A stretch of DNA of 64,000 nt. Source: Dromiciops gliroides. Taxonomy: Eukaryota > Chordata > Mammalia > Microbiotheria > Microbiotheriidae. Made by a program: the position numbers and the translations under genes. The DNA is taken from contig NC_057861.1 of assembly GCF_019393635.1 (NCBI RefSeq), forward strand, positions 167,998,303 to 168,062,302, in the 5' to 3' direction. Shown here in pieces: positions 11,112 through 24,579 of the stretch (within the stretch, counting starts at the first letter, position 1; the number at the start of each line of letters is the position of its first letter). Below the pieces are notes generated by a model. It had not been told where the DNA came from. It searched no databases and saw only the letters and a list, made by a program, of their open reading frames with translations.

Positions 11112-12130
11112 AGAGATCTACAAATGAAGGAAAGCTAATCACTTGTTAGGGATGCTATAGAAGGAATTGTTGTTCAGGTTTGGGTTGGATTAATCAACTC
11201 TCAAGATTCATTCCAGTTCTGAGAGCTTGTGATCCTGTATTTACCAACTCTAGACTTTTGGTTTTTAGGATACATCCAGCGAAGGGTTGACTTGAACATG
11301 CAGAGTCTATCACTGATACAGATGTTCAAGTAGCATTTTAATAGCTTCACTACTGCATATAAATCTTCTGAGGTTTATTGGAGGAAAGGGACTGGAACTG
11401 TATTTTTTTTTTTTAATTCAAGGAAGCCCACAAAGGGTCATTACCAAAAGGAGAAATAACAAATACCTACCATTGCTATTTTCTTCTTAGAATCTAGATA
11501 CTGTTACTTGAGAGAGAGAGAACATTATGATAGGAATCATTAAATCTAGGATTTATTCCAACAAGCTTAGGATGTTGTCCAACATACTAAATATAATGAA
11601 ACTACAAAATCAGGAGTTGCATGTAGTTTGGACTGTCAGACTACTCTCTATGCAAGAAAAGGAGGCAGCCCTGAATAAAGTGAGGATTACTAGCCTGGGC
11701 TCCACTGTCACCAACTAGCAGAACGGCCTTGGGCAAGTCGTTTAATTTCTTTGGGCTTCGATTTCTTACTCTGTAAATATGAGATCAGATTAACATCACT
11801 AAGATCACAGAACTAAAAATGGAAGGAATTTTACATCATTTAGCCCAACACTTTCAAAGTAGCAGAGAAAGAAACAGATACTTTCTTACTATAAAATTGT
11901 ATGAATCTAACACTACTGGCTAGTCGAAGGGAATACTTCTGCAGATCACTGTGGTCACACACCATTAATAAGAAGTGGGCTTGGAAATAGATAAAAGTAT
12001 CATATGCTTTTTCGAAACTTGAAGAGGGTTTAAAAAAATTCCTATCTAAAATCGAGGCTTTTTACTATTCCCCAAATTAAGAGCACTAGCTCCCTCTTGA
12101 AATTAACATTTTATGTACTTTGTGTTTACT
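11112..12130. other. Intergenic, mostly unassigned
   Basis: No gene. A weak MIR-like patch at about 11675-11800 (GGGCAAGTCGTTTAATTTC) and a patch at 11800-11880 resembling the family seen at 18150-18460. The frame 11527-11718 has no recognisable domain. Confidence 0.5.
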
Positions 12131-12134
12131 TGTC

Positions 12135-12290
12135 TACCTTATATACATCCAATAGCATGTAAGTTCCTGGAGGGCAGAGGCAGCTTTCGGTTTTTGTCTT
12201 TCTGTTCCCAGCTTCCAGCTCCGTAACTAGCACATAAGTGGTTAGGAAATGTAGAATTAAATCAACATCGTTTATGCTCAATAAATATCT
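12135..12290 (+). mobile_element. L2 LINE 3' end
   Basis: ATGTAAGTTCCTGGAGGGCA followed by TAACTAGCACATAAGTGG is a diverged L2 tail, the last clear repeat before the CpG-rich promoter block. Confidence 0.6.
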
Positions 12291-12529
12291 TTCTTGAAGG
12301 ATAAAAAAACCCCAACGAACTGCAGTGTTCTTATTCAATAAGTGCACCTTCTTGAAGGAAAAACGTGTCTTCCCAAAAAGTTATTATTGCCAAAACGGAT
12401 TGACTTCTCCAGGGATTGGTGTCTGTCTTTATAAAACAATCAAGGAAAAATAGACACATTAAGGCAGCTACCAGGATAATTCGAACAGAAAATTCTCTTT
12501 ATCCCCTCCCCTCCCAATTTTATAAACAC

Positions 12530-13488
12530 TTCTTGAATTGGAATCCTCCCGTTTCGGAGAGCCCTGGGTAAACCTCCGAAGCCGAGATATTCCCCTTACT
12601 GTGTTGCACGGAGAACAAATGCCCCAGAAGACACGCGCTGTCTCCTCTAACACCCCCACACCCCAACATCACTCCAACCCCAGCCCCACAGACAGCATTC
12701 TAGAGTTGGGATTCTCAGTTTTAGCAGTAGCTCCAAGAATCGCCAGCTCAAAGGGCGGAGCTACTTGGGCGGGGCTCAGGTGCTGAGAGGAACGGAAGGA
12801 GCGAAGCCAGGCCAGGCTTGCAGGCTGGGCGGGCCTGGGAGAAACGGTGGGAAGGGACCTGGGCAGCCTGCGCGTCAGTGAGACCGCCGGGAGCAGGGGG
12901 AGGGGCCAGGAGAAGACTGGGCCTGAGTTCTGGGCTTCGTAGGTGGGGGAGGTGAGGCTCGGCTGCTCCACCACGCCTGGGTGTGTTCATTTAAAAAAAA
13001 AAAGATCGAGGTAGAAGAAAAAGAAAGCAGGCAGGTGTGGCTTCGCCTTTCCTGTGCCAGCGGGGAGGAGACTAGCCCTCCACCACCGACCAACACCAAC
13101 ACCCAGCGCGTACCCAGCTTCTCTGCTCCAGCACCCACCCGAGAGCAACAACGTTTCCTCCTCTCTGGAAGGCAGCCCTCGTCACCACTACCGCTGGGCG
13201 CTGCACCTTTTCCAAGCTCTACCCCAACCCCGGCCCGCCCCCCGGTGGGGTTTTCTCCTTGGCCCCGTTTTGCTCTCCTTCCCCACTTGGACCCTCCCGC
13301 AGTGTACCCTACACTGCCCTCGGAGCGGCGGCGAAGAGAGAAAACTAGAATCAAAAAGCCGCTGTCCGCTCCTGCAGGGGTCTTGGGGAACTTTTTTTTT
13401 AATTGCTAAGCTCCTTTGGTTTCCTTCTCGGCCGCACAACTTTCGCTTATGCCTCAGTCTTAAAACGCTCTATTGATTGTTGGCCAAG
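12530..13488 (+). promoter_or_regulatory. DSP: DSP promoter and 5' UTR region, CpG-rich
   Basis: Base composition changes sharply from AT-rich flank to GC- and CpG-rich sequence that continues past exon 1. Sp1-type GC boxes are visible at 12753-12758, 12767-12775 and 12827-12835. I see no TATA box at a sensible distance, which fits a CpG-island promoter. CAGGTG E-boxes lie at 12777-12782 and 13032-13037. Such boxes are the class bound by SNAIL/ZEB repressors in epithelial genes, but use here is inference. The transcription start cannot be fixed from sequence; the 5' UTR probably lies in the last few hundred bases. Open frames on both strands here follow from GC content. Confidence 0.7.
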
Positions 13489-13709
13489 ATGAGTTGCAAC
13501 GGAGGATCCCATCCGCGGATCAACACCCTGGGCCGAATGACCCGCGCTGAGTCCGGCCCGGACCTACGCTGTGAGATGACCTACGGGGGAGGCGGCTTCG
13601 GAGGTGGTGGTGGCGGCGGTGGCGGAGGCGGAGGTGGTGGGGGATCCAACAACAAGATGTATTACGTGCGGAGGTGTACGATGAACGACCAGAACTCCGA
13701 CGGCTATTG
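13489..13709 (+). CDS. DSP: DSP exon 1
   Basis: 221 nt, 73 codons plus 2 nt. The ATG at 13489 sits in CCAAGATGA (A at -3) and opens [16 protein letters not shown], as in human. An in-frame TTG at 13477 is not needed as a start. The glycine tract is GGGG-F followed by 15 glycines, against four glycines in human, so the exon is 17 codons longer. It then reads MYYVRR and DQNSDGY. Donor GTGGGT at 13710, phase 2, matching the human exon 1 phase. This part is the start of the head domain that binds armadillo proteins. Confidence 0.97.
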
Positions 13710-16700
13710 GTGGGTACGGGCCAGGGCGCACTGTGGCCCTTCCCGGCACCCGGTGGGGGCCAGGAAGGAGTGCTACTATGAGTTTAGACAACCTGTTCCA
13801 AGAGCGGACAGGGCATTTCCCCCTTTCCCAGCCAGAGAACAGGTTACCCAGGGGGCAAATGGCATTATTCTTCGAAAGATCTTTGATTTTCATTCTCTAC
13901 TGTACTCTCTCCGAAGACAGAAATCTCGAGCCTTTCCGTATCTTGAGACGGATTTAAATACCCAAATTAAAAAATCAGCTTCCGGCGGGATACAATTTAG
14001 AACTCAAAGCTATGAATAAAAATGTTTATTATTTTTAAAAAGCTGTGAAAAAAAATCAGCTCCCCCCCCATACTTAAAAAAAAGGAAAGGAAATTAAGGG
14101 AATACCGAAAAAAGTAAAGCAGGAGTCACTTTTCCTGTAGGAAGCCAGCAGAAACTGATGGGAATAGTGTGGGAGGCGAATGTTCACCTACAAACTTAGA
14201 GAGGAGACTGGTTTGGTTGGGACTCCTCCACCTTTGCTCAGTGTGGGTGTTTAAAATGAAGAGATCGGCTCCTTCCTTTTCTACCCGCATTTGGGGCGCG
14301 ATCTGGGAATCTGTTTTTTATTGTGGTTTAGTGGAGGAAGCTGGGGGAGGGGAGAGAGGAACTGCTGTCATTCATCCAATCCGTCCCCCTACTAAACTAC
14401 TTTCTGTCGGGTGGGGGGGGGCGGCGGGGGAGGGACTTGGTGGGAAAGATGTGGTTTTGCCTCTGGGTTTCGTTTGGACACGAGCTCGTCTTTTTTATTT
14501 TTGTCATTGTTTCCCTAGTACCTAGCATGAAGCCTGGCACTTAGTAGGAGCTTTTAAAATGGTTGTTGATAGGTTGCTTTGTTAGGGGAGCAAGGTATTG
14601 ATGTTAAAACAAAATTACACCCTATTGCCCTAAAATAAGCATAAATTTAAAAAATTACAAAAGGAAAAAGATTTCCTGGTCCCTCACCCCACCACCCCTC
14701 CAGCTCTGATGTTTGGATTTGGAGAACGAGAACTGGTGCCTAATCAGCTATGTGCCTTGGTCCCAGTATAGCTCAAAATTAGTTTTGTTAGTCACTCGGA
14801 AAGCCCATCGAAGCCCCTTGAGGGCTTTAGGCTGGAAAGCCACCCCTGCTTTCCTGAAGAGCCAGTATAGGGACCTAGATACTGAGCGAGTCTCCTCCTT
14901 GCCTTATCTGTGGGGAATCCCAGTGTGTCATTCCCATTCTCTCCCTCACCCCCAGCCCCGGGGCTTGTCCAAACATCCTCTCCCAACCCCCAAAATGGTT
15001 CAGTCGTTGCTCTCATCCCTTCCCCTGCCAGAAGAAGAAACCGAACCCATTCATGGGTTCGGAGGCATGCACCAGGGACTTTAAGGAAAATTAGGAAATC
15101 CCGGTCACCTGCGCCTCTCACTCCCTGGCCTAAGTGTCCAGATGCTGCAGAGCTCAGCTCTTGCAGGCAAGTTGCCGGGTGTTTATTGACAATCGATGAC
15201 CCAGCCGCCCGGGGAAGGCGGTGACTTTGCCGTACCGATGAACCATAAGGAAAGGGGGAAATGCTTTAAATTAGCGAACAGGGGTGCCTTTTGTTTGGTG
15301 CCATTGACCCTGTATCCTCAAAAGAAGGTTTCCATTGCAGCAGGGGCTCCCCAGCAAGTGTGGACAGAGTTCTTGAGAGATGGTTGTAAAAGACGATGGA
15401 TGGGCCCCCGGCCCTTCCCACCCACCTCCACCGCTGTTGTTAACTCCAGGAATGGCGTCTGTTGACTCTGAGGGAGCCACTTCCAGACTTGGATAGCCAC
15501 GAACAAGTCGGATTGTAATTGGGGAAAGAGCTCAGATAATGTGTTTTTTCGAGATCGGGTTTCTCATATGGTTCTTTGAGTGCCGAGCTGATTGTTTATA
15601 TTCAGTATTCTGTAGCTTCAACCATTTCCTTCCCCCTTCTGGGTGCTTTGCTCCTTGTAGTTAGCACTGTGGCCTTAGGCTGGGGTGGAGCTGAACCAAC
15701 CTGAAAACACGTTTAACAGTTTAGGTTTGAAAGTAGTTTTTAAATTGTCTGGAATTATTGAAACTCAATCTACTTTCCACTTGGGTCTAATTTCTTTTAA
15801 AGTAACTTGCTTGTTCTAAGTATTTTTGTGATTGGCCAAAGACTGTCGTCAATCATCTTAAAACTACTCTTGTCTAAATAAAATGAACTGGGTTTTTTTT
15901 TTTTTTTTTCAAAGAAAAAGAAGCCAAGCAGCAGAGGAATGGGGCTGGGATTTTCCTATAGACATTTTTATGTTGATTATTGAGGGGTTTTTTGGGTTTT
16001 GTTTTTAGAACTTTGCCAACTTTAAAAGTCTCTCTCTTCCCTCCTCTCCCTTATTTTGTCCTTTATGTTAACTATATTCTAGGTGCAAATTCTTTTTCTT
16101 TATCCATGAATTTGCACTCAGAATTTATAGAGAGGTTACTTGAAAGTCTTTCAACATAGCAGGGTTATTTAATATTTAGCAAAGTTTTATTTTTGGAAAG
16201 ACAGTGAACATTTTAATTTGCTCCTCTAGATCTCAAGTCTAGAAAATGCTTCTTTAAAAAAAAAAATCAGGGGCAGCTAGGTGGCGCAGTGGATAGAGCA
16301 CCGGCCCTGGATTCAGGAGGACCTGAGTTCGAATTCGACCTCAGACACTTTACACACTTACTAGCTGTGTGACCCTGGGCAAGTCACTTAGCCCCAATTG
16401 CCTCACCAAAAAAAAAAAATCAGCCATGTTAAATACAGTATTTTATCTTAGCTGATTAAAAATATTATTAAAAAGTGTTATTTTTATTTATGTTGTAAAA
16501 TTCCCAATAATGATTGATAACCATTAGTTACTGAAAAATCGTTCTGGGAGATAACTCATTTTTTAAATGCCTGACAATTTTATTCTGTTTTTTCCAACCT
16601 AACTCCTACTTGGTAAATTCCTTTAATGACAGCAAGATTTACATATTCTCTTGGTGTAGCAAACAGACTTAATATAAACAAATAAGATCATTTTCATTCG

Positions 16701-19700
16701 ACTTTGTTATTTTACCCATTGGCGTTGATTTTTCTTTAAAAAAAACCGATACCTGTAATATGTAGCTTGGTGACATCACTTGGCTCAATGTGCACACAAT
16801 CACAGGCTTTATTTGACATGTATTAGCATGCTCTCATTCTTTTAGACCATGTAATATCATTTTCTTAGACTTGTTCTAACCTGTATTTATGAGAGTGCAT
16901 TGGTGATGGGATTATTTAGAGGTGGGCAAGTGGAGGATGGAAAACAATAACAGATAATAACAAAAGCAATAATAATGATAATTTTTACTTTTTATGTATA
17001 AAAATTATGTTAATGACCTACTTTCATAAAAGTGAATCTAGAGATTCATTTTTTTCTAGCAGTGGCAATGGATTGGTGCAGATTGAGCCACACATCTGTA
17101 AACAATGGCTTGCAAATTTGGGAAAGCTCACTAAGGGAGAAGATGTCTGTTGGTCTAAAGAGTCCATGGGAAAAATGTAAAACTAATTCATACAAATGGA
17201 GTGGACCATCTGACCTTAGTACCATCAGCACTATATTTCTCAGGCAGTATCAATATCAGGCTTAGAAAATCCTTTTTTTTTTTTTTAAATTTTGTTTTGT
17301 GGGGCAATGGGGGTTAAGTGACTTGCCCAAGGTCACACAGCCAGTAAGTGTCAAGTGTCTGAGGCTGGATTTGAACTCAGGTCCTCCTGAATCCAGGGCC
17401 AGTGCTTTATTCACTGCACCATCTAGCTGCCCCCAGAAAATCCTTTTTTTCCTTCATTTGGTTTCTAATATCTATAAGATTTTAAGAGCATTCTTTTTTT
17501 TTAATGGCAGCATATATAAGTAACAAATCCTTCCCCATCTTTAGGTTAAGTGGAGGCTGTGTGAGTTGCATGTAACTGTTTCTCTGCACTGTGGTTTGAC
17601 AATGAACTGCTGTAGTGCTCAGTAAATGTTTATTTACCCAAAATTGGACTACTTCTAGAAAATTCAACTTTGAATTCCATTTACATTTTGTTGTTTGAAT
17701 ATTTTCTTCCATTAAAACAGAATTAACTTTTTTCATTAAAAGAAATCACAACTATACGTAATGCAATGCACTTTTATCATAAAAAAACCAAATTTGTAAA
17801 GTGAATATCATCCAGGCTAGAAAAAAAGCCCAATCACACACTTACATCCCTCCTTGACAACAAGATGGATTTGCCCAAAGATTAAAAATAGAACAATTGA
17901 GACATGTATAGTGTTAATAATTGTTTTGCCCTATGTAGCTCTCTGATATTTCTTGGTTTCAAAATCCTAAGGTATGTAATCTCTGCTGAATCTTTCCTTT
18001 TAATGTTAAAAAAGATAATTTTCTCTTTCTTAGCATGCTATTATCTTGGTGTATGTATATATGTGTATTTGTGTGTGTGTATGTATATAAATTTAGGCTT
18101 ATTTATGAGGTCTATAAGCATAGACTCTTAGAACCAAAAGGGGTGATATAGATCATCCAGGTCCAACCTTCTAATTAAAAAAAAAATTAAATAAGAAATT
18201 GAAGTCCAGAATGGTTGTGATTTACTAAAGTTTAATCACCTAGCTAGTCAGAGCTAGCTGAATCATAAGATAATAGATGCTAGAGCTAGAAGGTACCTCA
18301 GAGGTCATTTAGTCCAACTCTCATTCTTTTAACTAGGGAAACACAGGTTTAAGAAGGAGTTTAAGTGATCTATTTGCCTAATGTTACTCAGGTAGTGACA
18401 GAACAAGGATTCAAACTCAGGTCCCATAACTCCAGATGAGTCACTCTTGGATCACCCTTTCTAGCTTAGTGCTAACTTTTCTTCAGATGTTCAGATAGGC
18501 AGTCTCTTAATTGCATAATTAGATGGTATAAGTGAAATTGTAAAACCATAAACAGGAGAAACTGAAGAGTTTTAGTGCTCTAACTCTTGAACTACAAATA
18601 CATAAGCATTGCAATTTCATCTCTGTGTGTTCTCCCTCCACTGATGCAGAGAGAAACCCCTCTGTGTTTTCCTAGACGGTTTAATGACTTGCTGTGGTCA
18701 AAACTGGGTCCCAACCCTTTCATAATGAGCATGTACCAATTAGTTGATTACTAAGCTGAAGCTCAAAATATACTTTCAAAAATCAGACTACTTGTTGGAT
18801 TGGTTTTTTGTCGTTGTTTTGAAAATAATGTGTTACCTAACATTAATTTTAGCTTCTGTTTTACTTGTTGTCTTCCTCTGGCTACATCCTTATTAAATAT
18901 TTGATTTTCTAAAATTCTATTCTATTCCTTCAGTTTTCTTCTGCAACCTTCATTTCTCTAGCCCACTTGACAGAAATGCAATTTGTGTTTAAAGTGGTTT
19001 TACACAAACAGACAAAATGATGGGCTAATTCTAGCTAATGACTTCCACGTTGGCTTTCCCCTCAGCATGGACATAATCTAATTGTTACTCAGATTATTTA
19101 AATGTCCTGGGAAGAAAAGAAGAAAAAAAAAAGGTTGCTGATGCCTCAATGCCAAAATGCTGAGTTTTCAGGGTGGGGTTAAGGAAGAACTGGGTGTGAC
19201 TTTGGGATTCCACCTCCCAAAAGTGGTAAACCAACCAGTATTTCCAGACTAGGAGGTTCTAGAAGTACTGTCTTCAAGAGTATGAGGTTTGGTTCTAAGC
19301 TAGCCACTGCTGGATAGGAAAATACCACCCATCCTTCCCATTTCTCCTTTTCTTCCAACAATAACTGGAGAGAGGGCTCAAAAGCAGCAGAATTATAGTT
19401 AAACTGTAAACTACCAGTGTTAACTCTCAGTAGATCCTTTCTTAAGCATTTTGCAAAATATTTCTATTTAAACTATTAAAAACTAGAGGTCAAGTCTTGT
19501 TAACAACAAGCATCTCACTAAAACAAACATTCCCAAGGTTCAGGCAGTTAATCACTTATTTCTTGGGATATTCAGTAAAATATCAATAGTTATCTTGTCA
19601 TAACTTTAGGTCTTAATGACCTGGAGAGGTGACTCTAGCTCTTTATAATCTGACTCTAGCTCTACTTTCCAGGCTTATTGCTCATTATTCTCCTTTGTAT

Positions 19701-22700
19701 AGTATGGGTTCTAGCCAAACTGATATGCCTGTTCCTGCCAAGACATGACGTTTCAGCTTTCATCTTTGTAAAGCTGTTCCCAAATTGGTGGAATGCACAC
19801 CTTTCTCCTAACTCATAGAAACCCTTCTTCCTTCAACTCACATGCCATCTCCTGAAGCCTATCCTGATTCCTCCAATTGCTTGTGCCCCCTGAAATTATT
19901 TTGTATTTTATTTTTTATTCATGTTTCTTCCCAACTATACTATAAGCTTCTTGAAACAGATTGAAAGACTTGCTAAAGTTATATTTTAAGTTGTTGAGCA
20001 TCAGATCCTTTCTTTTTTCCCCCCCCAATTAATAAGTATTAATTTTCTCTCTCTTTCAAATCCCCACACCCCCAGGAGAAAAAAAGAAAAACAAAACCTT
20101 TGTAATGAGCGCATAGTCAGGCAAAAAAAAAAATTCCCACATAGGCCACATCCAGAAATGTGTCTTATTCTGCATGTTTGATCCATCACCTCTCTGTCAG
20201 AAATTGAGTAGAATTCTCCATCACTAGTCCTCTGGAATCATGATTGGTTATTGTGTTGATAAGAGTTTTTAAATCCTACATAAGATCTTTCTAATAATTC
20301 ATCTCGCATTTAGTACAGTGTCATACATGTACTCAGTAAATATTTGTTGGATGAATTAATGAATAGCATTTGAAAAAAGTCAGATTATATAGAAGTGTGT
20401 AGGAAGGACTACTGAAAATCTAAGTGTTTGAAAGCAACTTAAGTTTGTGCAGCAGAAGTAGTGATCAGAAATAGAAACCCCTATTTTAGTTGTGTTGGAG
20501 TTGACAGACTCTAGCAAATAATTATAGGTTACCCATAAAATAAAAGAAAGAAAACTCAATTTTCAGAGTTTTCTCATTTCTTGTTCTTGAAACCTTATCC
20601 AGACCCTGACACTTTCATTAAAGTTTCTGAGTAGATTTGGTGTCTTGTGAATATTCTTGAGAGACAGCTTAGCAAAGTCCATAGAAAGCTGGTCTCAGAG
20701 CTAGGAAGACCTGGGATCAAGTTTCAGTTCTGACATAATGACTATGTGATCCTGGGGAAGTCACTTTAACTTTTTTAGTTCGGGAGGCAGCTCTCTAATG
20801 GTATAAATTGCTGAGAAGATGCCTGCCTGAATTGGCATGGGGGGTTTCCTGCACCTCTGATATAACAGGCCTAGTTCCTATTCCTAGGCATTCTTAGAAA
20901 CTCCTAAATGACAGGCATTTACTTGCCTTATAACCTCCCTAATGTTTTCATCTAGGATGGCTTTAAAATCCTATATTAGGATGAAACTAAGCAACAACAA
21001 CAAGAACAAACCCGACCAAAGCTTCAGAAACTTGCCAAGTATAAGCATACCCTTGTCATGCTAATTATTGTGATCAATCTTTTCCTTCCCTTACCTGCTG
21101 CCCCTAAACCAAAAAGTTCCAAGCCATCACTAAATTGGGATTTATCCCTACTGGGGGGGGGGGGGGATACACTTTTGGAGCCTTTAATTTTTTAAAATGG
21201 TAGAACTTTAGAAAGAGAATCAGATGAGGAAGGTGCTTGTGAAAATTGCTTTCAGATTTACAATTCATTAAACAAATGTACTTTATTGGTTCTATTTTTC
21301 AAGGAAGTTTTTTCTGTGTTAGATCATTATCATGATTACTATTATCAACAAATATTGATCAAATGTTTCCGACCTTTGGGCACTGTGCTGAACACTCAAG
21401 ATGTAAAGAGATATGAAACCAGGTTCCTGTATTCATAGGGTCTACAATATACTTTGAGGCATAAAACATACAGATAAAAGAGAAGTCACTGGAACAGGCC
21501 AGAGATGAGCATTATACCTACTTAGAGAAAAGATCCATTTTAAAATGCTTACCTACTATCTAAAATGCTATATGTTCTTCTTAAAAACAGTGATGTCTCA
21601 GTACCCCGGGTAGCTTTCTAAGACTTAAATAATAGCAGAATTGATGATCTGTAGTAATGGAGGGAATTTTCATATCAGGACCAAAGCAGTTTAGCTGATA
21701 CTTTTCTGTAAACCTGTAGGATAGCAAACAAATGCTTGGATCAAGGATCAAGTGTCTGCTAGCCAGACGCTATGCTAGTCACTTTACCAATATTATCTTG
21801 TCTGGTCTTCGCAACAATAATAGGAGGTAGGTGCTATTATTATCCCAGTTTTGCAATTAAGGAAACTGAGACCAAGATAAGATGACTTGCCCAAGATCAC
21901 AGCTATTAAATGGCCGAAGTAAAATTTGAATTCAGGTCTTTCTGATTTCCAGGTCATTGCTATATCCATTGTGCCATCTAATTGCCCTGTTAGCTTAGAT
22001 AGGGCTAATTTTAAAAACCTTAATAAGTAGATATATTTTTTGGGGGTGGGGCAACAAGGGTTTAGTGACTTGCCTAGGGTCACACAGCTAGTGTCAAGTG
22101 TTTGATGCTGGATTTTAACTCAGGTCCTCCTGAATCCAGGGCCGATGCTTTATCCACTGTACCACCTAGCAGCCCTCATAAGTAGCTATTATTAAATGAA
22201 AAATTTTTTTAAAAATGGTTAATTTAAAAATAGGATTTAAAGCTACAAGGAACCTTGCACACACACCATCAAGTCCAACTTCCCCACTTTACAGATGAGG
22301 AAACTGAGAGGTTAGGTTACTTGTACAACATCACAGGTAGCAAGTAGAAGTGTTGGGTTTTGGATGCCAAATCAGGAGTCTACTCTTTCCATTATACACT
22401 ATTGCAGTTGCCAATATGTAAATCTTACTTTTTTCAAACACAAGATTGATGCATTTAAAGGGAGTAAAACCAAAAAGTAAAAACTTCTGAAGCAGTTAAA
22501 ATTCACGTGCATGTTCATGTTATTCATTTTGGATTTGATTCCAGGTCAAGTTTTTCTTTTAGTAATTGGAAGAGGTACCAATCATGGAACCTTGTTTAAA
22601 CAACTTTGCAATGAACTTTTTAATTTTAACACACATAGGCTGCTTGAAGTGTGTGAATTGCTTGCTTTTGTAAGACTGAGGAAAAAACAGAATTTAATTT

Positions 22701-23467
22701 TTAAAAGAACATTTTTTCCAGAGGGGAACTTCTTTAGGATAGCTACTTAATGTAATTTTGTTTTGTTTGTTTTTTTAATCAGAAATTAACATCCTCTGAT
22801 TTTCCCTGCTCAAATTAATGAATTACTTTTCTTTTGATGTTAGGAAACATTATGGTTTAGAGATGGACTCAGAAGCTCTATGTCAAAATCCCAGTTTTGC
22901 TGTGATCCTATAATCTAGGTTGTCATTTCAAAGTGCAAGACAAAATAATGGATTTAAAAATTGTTTTTCCAACTGAACAGCTTGAAGATTTTATTTTATT
23001 ATCTTTAAGGATCTTTCAATTCATGTTCATTTTTAAACATTGTACAAAATTTAGTTTTAACACCTTACATACGTGATAGAGAAACATTTTTTAAAAGTTT
23101 TCAGAAGGTATTAACACATCTGTGTGCTGGAAAGCTTTAGGCATTAATAAACCATCAAATAGAATTTTTTAGCATCCTCACAGAAGTAGCAGTACAGAAT
23201 CTTTAAACATGGCTCTTAAGATTATCAGGTACACATTCCAATTGTATAGACTTTTGGAGTGGCCATTCTTTTGTACAGAGGAAAAATAAGCATGTATTTT
23301 TTAATAAAAGAGAAAGGGATTTTACATATTATTTAGTCTACCATCCTTTTTCTACAGATGGGGAGATTTGGGCCTAGAAAGGTCAAATAACTTCCTTATG
23401 GTCCGTCAGTAGTTTATTATAGACTGGGGACTCAAATGCAAGTGTCCTAACTCTACCACAGAGATTT

Positions 23468-23502
<35 letters not shown>

Positions 23503-24504
23503 ATAATTTATTTATTATACATACATATATACATATATGTACATATATAATATTCTCTATGTATAGAATAGAGAGAAGATATTGATAAGATATAAGAATA
23601 TTATTAATCTATATTAATCTACATTCTCTATCTATTCTCCTATCTATAGTGTGTCTATGTGGGTGCTAAAAATTTTTTTTTTTTTAAAGTGAGGCAATTG
23701 GGGTTAAGTGACTTGTCCAGGGTCACACAGCTAGTTAAGTATTAAGTATCTGAGGCCGGATTTGAACTCAGGTACTCCTGACTCCAGGGCTGGTGCTCTA
23801 TCCACTGCACCATCTTGCTGCCCCTAGGGTGCTAAAAATTCTAATGCATGATGGCTTGTTGATTCTAAGAAACAATACATGTAAATGTGAAATACATAAA
23901 GGGTTAATTGCTTTCTCTAAGATATGAAGCTTTTGGTACCCTTTATCAAAATCCCTCTTTCTCATTCCTGATTTAATGTAATAGGCTCACAAGTTGTATG
24001 TCTGGTTCCCTTCCTGACTTTGTTGGTTTATGTTTCCTTTCTTGCATGCCATTCTTGGTATGCAACCCAAACTGGACTGGTGTCCTTCAGGACAAAGGCA
24101 GTTGCATCTTAATTTTTTCTATAGAGCCATTCCTGAAAAGGTAGATGTATTTGAAATTTTTGTAAATGTGATCATATCATTTTTGTGGGCTTAGCATTAC
24201 ATTTCCAGCAAGTCCTCTCATACACTTCAACTTTAGGTCTTCTAACAGTTTAGGTTGCATTTCCCTTCTCACTACTTCCACCTTCTACTCCTAATCCCTT
24301 AAACCAGATAGTTAATAATGTGCCCAAACTAAAGAAACACAAACACTTGAGCATGCTGAAGCAAGGTTAGAGTTACTCATTTATCATAGATCCATTTGTC
24401 AATCTTCTGAAACCTATGCATGAGTCCCTTCTGAGAATAATGTTTTTAAATGCATAAAATAAAATATTTAGGATTACAGAGGAAATCAGTTATTTTAAAT
24501 ACAG

Positions 24505-24579
<75 letters not shown>

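Noticed and set aside
12538-13476. Several overlapping open frames of 80-160 codons on both strands
   Set aside because: They overlap one another in a GC-rich promoter block with few stop codons by composition, and show no domain or splice pattern.
13477-13488. Upstream in-frame TTG as the desmoplakin start
   Set aside because: The ATG at 13489 gives the conserved N-terminus MSCNGG and has A at -3.
16271-16416. tRNA-like promoter boxes in the SINEs as tRNA genes
   Set aside because: The sequences lack a complete cloverleaf and carry SINE bodies, A tails and target duplications.
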